Source of the DNA: Nocardia stercoris
GTDB lineage: Bacteria; Actinomycetota; Actinomycetes; Mycobacteriales; Mycobacteriaceae
Direction: 5' to 3'
Length of the DNA: 64,000 bases
Assembly: GCF_003696265.1 (NCBI RefSeq)
Contig: NZ_RFFH01000006.1
Coordinates: 340,892-404,891 of the forward strand
In this document: positions 43,801-49,800 of the stretch, one piece after another
Layout: every line of letters starts with the position of its first letter
How positions within the stretch are numbered: position 1 is the first letter of the stretch
Translations under genes and position numbers: made by a program
Notes under the pieces: generated by a model
Seen by the model: only the letters and a program-made list of their open reading frames with translations
Databases searched by the model: none
Told to the model about the DNA's origin: nothing

Positions 43801-45815
43801 TTCGAGTTCAGCTGGCCGGTGAGCCGCAGGGCCAGCGGGATGTTGTCCGCGGCGGACGTCGGGTCGAACTGGTTGAGGAACCACACCCGCTGCTGCGCCG
43901 GCGACAGCGGCATCGGGTCGGGCCGGGTCATCGGCGCCAGCTGCAACCGGCCGCCCGCGCCCTCCAGCAGCGCCACCCGCGCGGCCAAGGCGGCGGGGGT
44001 CGGGGCGTCGAACAGCAGCCGGGCGGGCACGCGGGCCGCGATCAGCGCGCCCAGCCGCGCGGCGACCCGGGTCGCGATGAGCGAGTTGCCGCCGAGTGCG
44101 AAGAAGTCGTCGTCGGCACCGACCGGGTTCGCCGGGGCGAGCAGTTCGGCGAAGACCGCGGCGACCAGCTCCTCCAACCGCCCTTCCGGAGAACGGTATT
44201 CGCAGGTCTGCACCTGCGGCGCCGGCAGCGCCGCGCGGTCCAGTTTGCCGCTGGGCGTGAGCGGGATGTGGTCGAGCACGGTGACCGTCGAGGGCACCAT
44301 GTGCGCGGGCAGGCTGCGTTCGGCGGCCGCGATCAAGGCCTCGGTGTCGACGGCCGCACCGGGCGCCGCGTGCACGTAGGCGGCGAGGATGGTGTTGCCC
44401 GATTCCAGCCGGTAGCCGGTGGTGGCCGCGAAGTCGACGCTCGGGTGCGCGGCGAGCACCGCGTCGATCTCACCGAGTTCGATCCGGAAACCACGGATCT
44501 TGACCTGGAAGTCGTTGCGGCCCACGTATTCCAGTTCGCCGCTGACGGCGCGGCGGACGATGTCGCCGGTGCGGTAGAGCCGGTCGCCCGAGACCGGTTC
44601 ACCCGCGTCGTCACCGGAATCCGCTGCGCCGAACGGGCTCGCGACGAACCGGGACGCGGTCAGCCCGGCGCGGGCGTGGTACCCGCGCGCCAATTGCGGT
44701 CCGGCGATGTACAACTCGCCGATCGCCCCGGTCGGAACCGGGTACAGCCGCTCGTCCAGCACGTATTCGGTGACACCACGGATCGGGGCACCGATCGTGA
44801 CCGGCACGCCCGGAACCATCGGGGCGGTGATGTTGGTCATGATCGTGGTCTCGGTCGGCCCGTAGCCGTTGAAGAACTCCCGGCTGCCGCCCGCGACCGG
44901 AACCACCCAGCGCCGCACCAGATCCGGCGGGCAGGCCTCGCCGCCCACCACCACGACGCGCAGCGCCGCCAGACCGGCCGGATCGACCGAGGCCAGCGCC
45001 GCCGGGGTCACGAAGGCGTGCGTGACCGCCTCCCGTTCCAGCACCGCGGCGAATTCCGCGCCGCCGAACACGTCCGGCGACACCACCACCATGGTGGCCG
45101 GGCCGCCGACGGCCAGCAGCAGTTCCAGGATCGAGGCGTCGAACGACGGAGACGCGAAATGTAGGGTGCGCGAGCCCGGTCCGATCCGGTATCGGTCACG
45201 CTGCTCGTCGCAGAAGCTCGACAGACCGGCGTGAGTGACCACCACACCCTTCGGGGTGCCGGTGGATCCCGAGGTGTAGATCAGGTAGGCGGGATGCTCG
45301 GGCCGCAGCGGACGCACCCGGTCGGCGTAGGTGACCGCGTCGGCGGAGAATTCGTCCGCCTCGGCCAGCACCTCGGCGGAGTCCAGGCACAGCCACCGGG
45401 TACTGCTGGCGGGCAGATAGTCCTGGACCGCGGTGACGGTGAGACCGACCGCGGTTCCGGAGTCGCCGAGCATGTGCGCGATCCGCTCGCGCGGATATCC
45501 GGGGTCGACGGGGACGAACGCGGCACCGGACTTGGCCACCGCCCACACCGCCACGACCGATTCGAGCGAGCGCGGCACGGCGACGGCCACCACATCCTCG
45601 GGCCCGAGGCCGCGGCTGATCAGCAGCCGAGCCAGCCGGGTGGACCGCTCGTCGAGTTCGGCGTAGCTGAGGGTGGCGCGGGTGGCGACGGCGTCGGCGA
45701 AGACGACCGCGGTCCCGGTGGGGTCGGCCTCGACCGCGGTGGCGAGCAGTTGGGGCAGGGTGGCGACCCGGGGTTTCCGGGCTCGCGTGGGGCGAGGGCG
45801 GCTTGTGCGGGTCAT
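28890..45815 (-). CDS. Five-module nonribosomal peptide synthetase with terminal thioesterase (NRPS-2)
   Basis: A 5641-residue synthetase. Order with approximate residues: A1 (20-530), T1 (Ser 578), C (634-1060), A2 (1095-1600), T2 (Ser 1641), C (1698-2130), A3 (2165-2665), T3 (Ser 2706), C (2762-3190), A4 (3225-3730), T4 (Ser 3772), degenerate E (3820-4270), C (4310-4735), A5 (4770-5265), T5 (Ser 5304), thioesterase (5360-5620; Ser 5442 in GWSLGG). C-domain HHxxxDG motifs are intact: HHIAFDG, HHIAADG, HHIAADG, HHILVDG. A-domain YTSGSTG or FTSGSTG motifs and the A10 lysines (GKLDR) are intact. It begins with A, so it either takes over at the C domain ending NRPS-1 or starts its own chain. The TE should release or cyclise the product. 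NRPS-1 ends 220 bp upstream; no clear promoter is seen between them. No methyltransferase or oxidase domains are visible. Product unknown. Confidence 0.95.
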   Translation of the reverse strand: MTRTSRPRPTRARKPRVATLPQLLATAVEADPTGTAVVFADAVATRATLSYAELDERSTRLARLLISRGLGPEDVVAVAVPRSLESVVAVWAVAKSGAAFVPVDPGYPRERIAHMLGDSGTAVGLTVTAVQDYLPASSTRWLCLDSAEVLAEADEFSADAVTYADRVRPLRPEHPAYLIYTSGSTGTPKGVVVTHAGLSSFCDEQRDRYRIGPGSRTLHFASPSFDASILELLLAVGGPATMVVVSPDVFGGAEFAAVLEREAVTHAFVTPAALASVDPAGLAALRVVVVGGEACPPDLVRRWVVPVAGGSREFFNGYGPTETTIMTNITAPMVPGVPVTIGAPIRGVTEYVLDERLYPVPTGAIGELYIAGPQLARGYHARAGLTASRFVASPFGAADSGDDAGEPVSGDRLYRTGDIVRRAVSGELEYVGRNDFQVKIRGFRIELGEIDAVLAAHPSVDFAATTGYRLESGNTILAAYVHAAPGAAVDTEALIAAAERSLPAHMVPSTVTVLDHIPLTPSGKLDRAALPAPQVQTCEYRSPEGRLEELVAAVFAELLAPANPVGADDDFFALGGNSLIATRVAARLGALIAARVPARLLFDAPTPAALAARVALLEGAGGRLQLAPMTRPDPMPLSPAQQRVWFLNQFDPTSAADNIPLALRLTGQLNSNALRAAIVDVLERHEALRTVYPAVDGIGHQLVLQADQVPLDLTPYRIDEDEIQDWLAAFAFTGFDVATEVPLRVALARLAPDQHVVAVVAHHIAFDGTSVGPFVRDLMVAFLARRNRAVPAWTPLPVQYADYTVWQRAVLGDETNPESVAARETAFWRDTLAGLPDRLDLPTDRPRPVEASGLGAAHRFRIDPALHTRLEALAKDSGATLFMVVHAAYAVLLSRLSASSDIAVGTPVAGRGERELDALIGMFVNTLVLRTRVTPQQPFTALLAAVRDGDLAAFAHAELPFERLVELLDPVRTRAHHPLFQVALFFQNMAAPRVQLPGLQTEIVEFDGAIARFDLQLTVTPHTEGSQALGCDAELLYATDLFEHETIVGFAGRLQRLLAAIAVDPFQPVGDIELLDPAELTRILHEWNDTHAPLAPELLLDGFRSAVTQHPHRVAVSCAGEELTYAEFDAQVNRLARLLISRGVGAESMVGLVMRRSLDLVVSMYAIVTAGGAYVPVDPEHPAERIAHIIETARPVCVLTTRADALAVPERLPTMLVDSLILDGFDHRPLRFPELLRPLRPQNPAYVVFTSGSTGQPKGVAVSHAAIHNQITWMLAAYPLGPGDVYLQKTATTFDVSLWGYFMPLRTGAKLVIADPAGHRDPGYVADVIAAEQVTTTDFVPSMLTVFAAHTPAPALASLADVFVIGEELTPETVSALAEISDARVHNLYGPTEAAVSVTYWPASTEDRPLVPIGLPQWNNRVYVLDGRLRPVPAGVPGELYLAGEQLARGYVRRPDLTSERFVASPFTPGARMYRTGDLVQWRGAEDGLPPRLMFLGRTDFQVKFRGQRIELGEIETALLARPGVSQAVAVVTPSPLGDQLAGYLVAAPGVALDVDRIRAALVDVLPPYMVPAALTVLDALPLNSSGKLDRAALPAPAFQARTFRAPATPVEQVVARVFAEVLGADRVGADDDFFGLGGNSLNASQAAARLGAALGARVPVRALFESPSVSGLAAGLESHAQLSPTAVLGSLTRPEQIPLSPAQQRMWFLNRYDYSDGGTASAAYNLPIAVRLTGTLDTAALAAALDDVVARHEVLRTVYPLTADGPVQVVLPAGTGLGVEPERLPGSEIEAAVRELARTAFDVTTEVPIRVRLLEVADGAPGAAPEYVLAAVVHHIAADGSSAAPLVRDVMSAYVSRAAGVAPGWAPLPVQYSDYSVWQRAMLGSEDDPESTAATQIGYWRRELAGLPEQLALPADRPRPPAQSFAGGRIDIRFGAELHAALQALGRAHDATLFMVVHTAFATLLARLSGTGDIAIGTPVAGRGEAALDDLVGMFANTVVFRTRVDTDLGFSELLMRQREIDIEAYAHADVPFERLVEVLDPVRSAARHPLFQVGLSFQNVARAAFELPGLSVATLDFEAGVSQYDLHLIVSDHYDETGAPAGLTGVLTYASDLFDAATAAGIAGRFQRLLAEIVAAPRTPVGDLPLLDDAERAAVLVARNATACGITPGVTLASILGSRLATDPGVALVGADGTVVSYRELAERVNRLARHLIALGVGPESRVALAMRRSVDLVVAVYAVAVAGGAYVPVDPDQPAERVNRILAVANPVCVLSTSDVAVAGVTPVLLDQLDLSGYPAGLVSDAERREPLRVSNTAYVVFTSGSTGTPKGVAVPHSAVVNQLVWKVTEFELGADEAVLLKTAATFDLSVWELWTAVVCGGRLVIAAADSHLDPGYLNQLIARERVTTLHVVPSALDALLTESEGTLSGSLRRVLAIGEPLPPAVAQRFRRGNGAGLFNLYGPTEAAVSITAHAVTEADQLSVPIGRPEWNSQVFVLDGRLQPVPDGVVGELYLAGAQLARGYAGRPDLTAERFVANPFGDGRRMYRTGDLATWNAFGELEYRGRTDAQLKIRGFRIEPGEVEAALLALPGITQAAVRAASGARTGDHLVAYLVGPDVDVARVKSALGTVLPSYLVPSAFVVLDALPFTVNGKLDRKALPEPGFGSAGYRAATNPVEELVAETFAAVLGSDRVGADDDFFALGGTSLLATRVVARLAAALGTRIPIRVLFEAPTVAALAVALTAAGGTGRPHVPLVPQRRPERILLSPAQQRMWFLNQFDGTSAVYNIPVAIRLSGALDVDALRAAVADLVARHEILRTVYPQTPAGPEQRVLSPAEVTVDLAGEQVGEERVAHEVRALAGTGFDVTTEVPFRTRLLQLTPTEYVLVFVAHHIAADGWSMGPLARDLMSAYVSRSGGVAPGWSPLPVQYADYALWQRTVLGEESDPDSLASHQIAYWAAELAGLPPELNLPADRPRPAALSYTGGTVALSVDPGVHAALNELARSRNATLFMVVHAALAVLLARLSGTADVAVGTPVAGRGDRDLDQLIGMFVNTLVLRTRVEPALPFTGLLAATRETDLRAFAHADLPFERLVDILAPERSTARHPLFQVALSFENLTETGFELPGLGVTALDPAVGTAKFDLQLTVREQRAADGGAGGLAIEFTYAEDLFDEETVAGFARRYLGLLAGIAADPETAVGDLPLLAAAEATDLLSRTGGPAEPARTLPDLMAAAVAANPRGIAIVVGARQFTYADLDIASSKLARRLITLGAGPDVRVAVAIPRSIEGIVALWSVAKTGAAFVPVDPTYPVARIAHLVADSGAALAVTVRSVAAGLPAVAGAGDWLILDSPEFAAQVETLPGTGLTDADRLRPLRHADAAYLIYTSGSTGVPKGVVVTHAGLANFSAEQVARYRTGYEFRALAFASPSFDASILEVLLALGSGGALIMVPPTVFGGDELAELIRATGATHAFLTPSVLATLDPAGIGDSMQVIVAGGEELPAELAARWAVRAEGSTLVLHNGYGPTEATIMGTISDPLTPDGPVTIGGPMRGVRALVLDSRLHPVPEGVCGELYLGGIGLARGYHARPDLTAARFVADPYGTAGARLYRTGDLVRWQRGTGVLEFLGRNDFQVQVRGLRIELGEIDAALAARPEVGFAVTVGQRIDTGATVLVSYVRPADENPLDTAELTTALAATLPEYLVPAAIVVLDEIPLTPSGKLDRAALPGPVLEPVRYRAPQTEAEQAVAAVVAEVLGVDRVGLDDDFFALGGDSIMSVQVVSRARAKGVTFTARDVFEHRTVAALAAAAQVETADSVVPHSGPVPLLPDAVRLLRQDPQAREVRAIALDIPVGYPLEQVDVAVRSVCERHPLLAAHLDATGSAVPVVPGTAVPVLPGAGLPVVGDTTAADAEVDATPRLFIPLTLPTTAVRHLVASDEAVEMAVRGLGADLDPAAGRNIGFALVAPAAEEPAQRADDAAAVLVVVANGLVVDDAAWRILVDELSAAWSGGHAVPAAADAAPGRAARALADLATDPVVVGEMSWWRQALGAVPAEPAVPPVDPARRGRVGLVLTSEGAAAVAAVAEMYHTALEDVLLTALVLALDPGVSGTVDSGVAATARLLGPVVRLLADGRSAAGPDAADAVGGFTAGYPVVPLLTGIDVDDAMHGGPAAGRAIAQVKEARREVPSGGIGYGLLRYLNPATGAELAQLPQGRIGLRYRDLRPARSLPELAASDLLVDLTVDATESGLVARFDYAAGILGAEPVKELAGAWVRALGGLAEHGNRLDSGGFTPSDFPLVRPAQADIDRLQREFPRLAAVWPVTPLQAGMLFHAALADASVDVYLTQFGLDLGAAVDERRLREAAQAVLDRHDNLRAAFADDEAGNPLQVIVDGVEIPWRTVDLTDVPEERRAAELDAIAAADYAERFDMRTPPLLRFTLIRLTPDAYRLLVTTHHILVDGWSVPLLLQDLFTVYTLGPRSRRLPRVPSYGDYLAWLVAQDADAARAAWRAALAGLDEPTPLAPVDPARELTGANGTTGFELSPADTTELTKLAARLGVTVNTVVQAAWGLLIGRSVDRDDVVFGATVSGRPPALPGVEAMVGLFLNAVPVRVRLGVDDTLAGLLRRLQAEQAALLEHHFLGLSEIQRATGMPGLFDTLVVFESFPVDRESLGRAETGAQLPVVGSAAVTGTHYPVTVVVVLDTCLRVSLKYLTDVFDEAAATALAHRLRLLIGRFVTDPQTRVAEVDALLPADRAELTVLNATDAPELLSSETLLTVFDRQVARTPHAPAVFFGDTRLEYVELDVRARELARELQARGVRPEVPVVVAMRRSIELVVALHAVLRSGGVYVPVDPDHPAERIRAVLDSVRPVCVLTTRADGFGTTAAPVVVLDDLEPTVAAVPREFPAAQPDSPACVLYTSGSTGAPKGVVLTNRQLVAQFRWAQRNYPHDNGDVVLHKTPVTFDISLWELLWPLQTGAAIAIAGPDGHRDPGYLSELIERRSVTTVHFVPSMLDVFLDAEANPALAQGYPSLRRVFAAGEALSGDAAGAFALALPNVALVNWYGPAEATVVTAQPVHGLQSASVPIGVPVANTRVSIVDRHLREVPPGAPGELYLSGVQLARGYLGQPALTAERFVAGPGGSRRYRTGDVVRLRDGVLEYLGRTDCQVKLRGQRVELGEIEAALTEDPAVRHAAVALVSGPAGDRLVGYVVPAAGAVADPVALRARTRESLPAYMVPALVVVLDELPLTASGKLDRRALPVPSLDTRPFRAPSTDLERTVADVFAEGLGVARVGLDDDFFDLGGDSLIATRVAGRLRRLTGAAVRVQWFFTGSTVAALSAKLHDSLGDSQDYDADSESALDVVLRIRSEGEGAPLFCLHPMYGLAWGYAGLAQYLPDRPLLGVQSPALTEDGFLPNSLQDMAVRYADEIRAVQPSGPYHLVGWSLGGVLAHAVAVRLQEAGESVALLALLDSHPDIDVTDFRAAIREALAELGIGAESLVGDGDVHELSEEALAVVHAQLPADLAVLTPDRVRRIYRSAVRSAELIATHRPQVFRGRLDYFSALGSEQAVRSWRFHVDGSVVNHPVSVPHAQMTTAIALAEIGPVLGRLLAEPAERPETEIPEVADLSMVTVELPKVVDLPPL
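32990..34360 (-). other. Degenerate epimerization domain inside NRPS-2
   Basis: The region after T4 aligns to epimerization domains: it has the VKEARREVPSGGIGYGLLRY motif, AVGGFTAGYPV in place of TVGWFT-x-x-YPV, and is followed by the expected C domain. The catalytic HHxxxDG is replaced by ANGLVVDD (33843-33866), and the EGHGR glutamate motif by LLADGR (33420-33440). Both residues needed for alpha-carbon proton exchange are gone. The frame is open throughout. Confidence 0.75.
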
Positions 45816-46035
45816 TCCGTCACCGAACTATTCACGGAGTGCCACGCAACAACCACAGCTTTTCCTCGCCTGTCTATCGCTCGTGCCGGCGCCGACAAGG
45901 CACCGCCCTACATCATCGACCCAGGTATTCAACCGCCGAAACAGGAATACCGGACCCCATTCTGCGATACCGGAGCGTGATCGGCACAACATGGGGGCGG
46001 TGCGTGTGGCCGCCCTCGTGCCCGCCGAATCTGGG

Positions 46036-46870
46036 TCAGTTCGCGCCCGGCAACAGATCCTCGAGCAATTCCACCACAGCGGAACCGAATTCGGCTCGAG
46101 CACCTGATTCGGCGACGACCGCCTGCAGATCCGCCATCGGTTCGGGGTCCCAGCGGTCCAGTGCGGCCTCGTCCGCGAACAGGTGGGTGATCCACTCCGC
46201 GCCGAGTCCGGTGGCGCTGTTGTCGACCGGCAGGACCAGGGCGGCGCCGGTGGTGCCGGCGGCCACGATCTCCAGCAGCGCGGCCGGTGAGTCGTCCGGG
46301 CCCTCGCGGTAGCAGCGGGATTCGAAGGTGAGTTCGGTACCGCGCCGCAGCCGGTCGACGGCGGCGGCCAGCTTGTCGTAGGTGAGCGTGGATCCGGCCA
46401 CGAACGCCGGGTCGGCGCCGCGCAGCGCCCGGGTGCGATTGGCGTAGGTGACCGGGCGGGCCGATTCGCGGGCCACTTCGGCCTGGACCGCGGGTTCGTC
46501 GAGGACCAGCCAGTCGACGCTCGGCACCTGGCCGGCGGTGCTCGCCGACAGGGTGAGCCCGACTTTGACCTCCAGTCCGGCCGGCAACCGCCCGCCCTCG
46601 GCCAGCGGCACCACGGCCGCACCGGATTTCAGCACCGCCCACACCGCGACCGCGGCGTCCAGCCCGCGCGGCGCGCGGACCGCGACACCGACGCCGGGGC
46701 CGCACCCGCGCCCGATCAGCACCCGGGCCAGCCGGGACGATCGCGCGTCCAGTTCCTGATAGTCGGCGAGCACGGATTCGCCGACCACCAGGGCCGGACC
46801 CTCCGGGTCGTCCTCCACGGCCGCGGCGAGCGCCTGGGCCAGCGCGGTGCCGATGGTGGTGGTCGTGGCC
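46036..46870 (-). other. Vestigial adenylation domain at the C-terminus of NRPS-1
   Basis: About 275 residues that match the N-terminal part of an A domain: LDARSSRLARVLIGRGCGPG and AVWAVLKSGAAVVPL correspond to LDERSTRLARLLISRGLGPE and AVWAVAKSGAAFVPV at the start of NRPS-2. The A3 loop that should read TSGSTG is reduced to VAGSTLTYDKL. A faint A4-like stretch (LLEIVAAGTTGAALVLP) follows, and everything after that is missing. It cannot activate an amino acid. It sits exactly where the NRPS-1 to NRPS-2 handover must occur. Confidence 0.75.
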
Positions 46871-49800
46871 TCGACCGGCGCCATCGGCTCGGCCTCGAGC
46901 CGGGCCCGTTCGGATTCGTCGAGCAGGTCGATGGCGCCGATCAGGATCTGCGGGTCCGCGGACACCGCGGCCAGGACCCGCTCGAACCGGCTGCCGACGG
47001 CCCGCACGGTGGCCTCGTCGAAGACGTCGGTCGCGTACGCCAGGACCATCGCGAGTTCACCGGGGGTGCCGTCGGCGGCGTGCCGCGGTTCCACACCGAT
47101 CTGCAGATCGAATTTGGCGGCCACGAAATCGGTCTCGACCGCCTCGACCCGCAGGCCGGGCAGTTCCAGGGTGGGTCGTTCGTTGTTCTGGAAGGTCAAC
47201 ATCACTTGAAACAGCGAATTCCGGTCGCCGGACCGGCCTGGTGCGACGACCTCGGCGACCCGTTCGAACGGCAGGTCGGCGTGCGCGAACGCGGCCAGGT
47301 CGGCGTCGCGGGCGGTTTCCACCAGGGTGTCGAAGGTGTCGGCCGCCGAGACCGCGGTACGCAACGCGAGGGTGTTGACGAACATGCCGACCATCGGATC
47401 CAGCGCGCGCTCACCACGACCGGCGATCGGGGTGCCGATCACCACGTCGGCGCTGCCGGACTGGCGGGCCAGCAGAGCCGCCAGCGCCGCGTGCACCACC
47501 ATGAACAGCGACGAATTGTGTTCGCGGGCAATGCGGATCATGCCCTCGTGCACGGCTGCCGGGGCGGTGAAGGTGAGAGCTGCGCCCTGCATCGACGGCA
47601 CAGCCGGCAAGATCCGGTCCGGCAGCACCAGCCCGGTGCCCGACAGGCCTCGTAGCTTGCCGCGCCAGAAGTTCAGTTGCTGTGCGGCGACGGAGGTTTC
47701 GTCGGCGTCGCTGCCGATCGTGGCGCGCTGCCAGACGGCGTAGTCGACGTACTGGACTTCCAATGGCGCCCAACCGGGTTCACCACCGGCGGCGCGAGCG
47801 GCATAGGCGGTCATCAGATCCCGGGCCAACGGCACCAACGACGCGCCGTCTCCGGCGATATGGTGCAGCACCAGCGCGAACACGTGTTCGCCGCCACCGG
47901 GCGCGGCCAGCAGTACGGCTCGCACCGGCACCTCGCGGGTCACGTCGAAGCCGGCACCGGCCAGCCCGGTGATCTGCGCGACCGGATCGGTGGCCGCCAC
48001 GACCGGAACACCTTCCGGCAGCACCTCGCTGACCGGCAGGATCTCCTGGTACGGCAGGCCGCCGGCCACCACCACCGGATAGCGGGTGCGCAGCGTCTCG
48101 TGCCGTTCCAGCACGTCGGCCACGGCCTGCTGCAGCGCGGGCACGTCGAGTGTGCCGATCAGCCGGATCGCGAGCGGAATGTTGTAGGCCGGCGACTCGG
48201 GTTCGAGCTGGTTGAGCACCCACATCCGCTGCTGCGCCAGCGACAGCGGGAACCCGGGCTGCCCCGGCGTGCCGGTGTGCGGGCGGGGAATCCGGGTCAG
48301 CTGCGGCCGCGCGGCGGGCGTGGCACCGGGGACGATCCGGGCGGCCAGCGCGGCCACGGTCGAGGCACCGAACAGTTCGCGGACCGTGAGAGCCGCGTCG
48401 AGCGCCTCGTTGATTCGCGCGACGGCTCGGGTAGCCGACAGCGAATTGCCGCCCAGGGCGAAGAAGTCGTCGTCCAGGCCGACCTCGGCGACCCCGAGCA
48501 GCCCGCCGAACACCGTCGCCACCGCCTGCTCGATCGGGGTGCCGGGCGCCCGATGGGTCACCACCGAACCGAATTCCGGTGCGGGCAGCGCCTTTCGGTC
48601 CAGTTTCCCGTTGGGTGTCAACGGCAGCGCGTCGAGTACTACCACGATGTCCGGGACCATGTAGCCGGTGAGGAATTCCCCCGCGGCGGTGCGTATCCCG
48701 ACCGGATCGAGCGGGTCGGCGCCGGATTCCGGTACTACGTAACCGATCAGCCGGTCGCCGGCGAGCGTGTCGGGCCGGACCAGTGCCACGGCCTGGCTGA
48801 CGCCCGGCAGGCGCAGCAGGGCGGCCTCGACCTCGCCGAGTTCGATTCGGAATCCACGCAATTGGACCTGATGGTCGGTGCGCCCGGCGTATTCGAGGAC
48901 CGGTTCACCGCCGTGCCCGGCCCACCGGCCGATGTCGCCGGAGCGGTACATCCGCGAGCCGGGCGCGCCGAAGGGGTTGGCCACGAAGCGCGTTGCGGTC
49001 AGGCCCGGCCGGCCCAGGTAGCCGCGGGTCAGCTGGGCGCCGGAGATGTAGAGTTCGCCGCCCACCCCGACCGGCGCCGGCCGCAGCCGTTCGTCGAGGA
49101 CGTAGGTGCCCAGCCCCGGCAGGGCCCGGCCGATCACGCTGGCGGAGGTCTGCGCCAGCTCCTCGCTCAGGCCCAGGAACGACACGTGCACCGTGGTCTC
49201 GGTGATGCCGTACATGTTCACCAGCTGCGGCGCCCGCTCCGGGTGCCGTTCGTACCAGGGCCGCAGCCGGCGCAGATCCAGCGCCTCACCGCCGAAGATC
49301 ACGTAGCGCAGCGCCAGCCCGGTGGTGCCGGCGGTCCGGTCGGCCTCGGCCAGCTGGTAGAACGCCGACGGGGTCTGGTTGAGCACCGTCACCTGTTCCT
49401 GCACCAGCAGCTCCCGGAACTGTTCCGGTGCACGGGAAGTCAGGTGGTCGACGACCACGACCGCGCCGCCGGTGGCCAGCGCGCACCACAGTTCCCAGAC
49501 CGAGAAGTCGAAGGCGAAGGAGTGGAACACGGTCCACACGTCGGTCTCGTCGAACTCGAACAGCAACTGGGTGTTGGCGAACAGTTCCAGCACGTTCGCG
49601 TGGGTGACACCGACGCCCTTGGGCACCCCGGTCGAACCAGAGGTGTAGATGACATAGGCCGGGTGATCGGGTCGCAGGGGGGCGAGCCGGTCGGCGTCGG
49701 TGACCGGCCGGTCACCGAAGTTGCCGGTCTCCTCGAGCAGGACCAGCGGAATGTCGGTGGCGGGCAACGCGGTCAGCAGTTCGGTGCCGGTCAGGATGCA

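Noticed and set aside
42750..45164. Very long open frames antisense to the NRPS genes (for example plus-strand frames over 34-54 kb)
   Set aside because: They are His/Arg/Gln-rich shadows produced by high-GC codon use on the opposite strand, have no recognisable domains, and lie fully inside intact NRPS modules.
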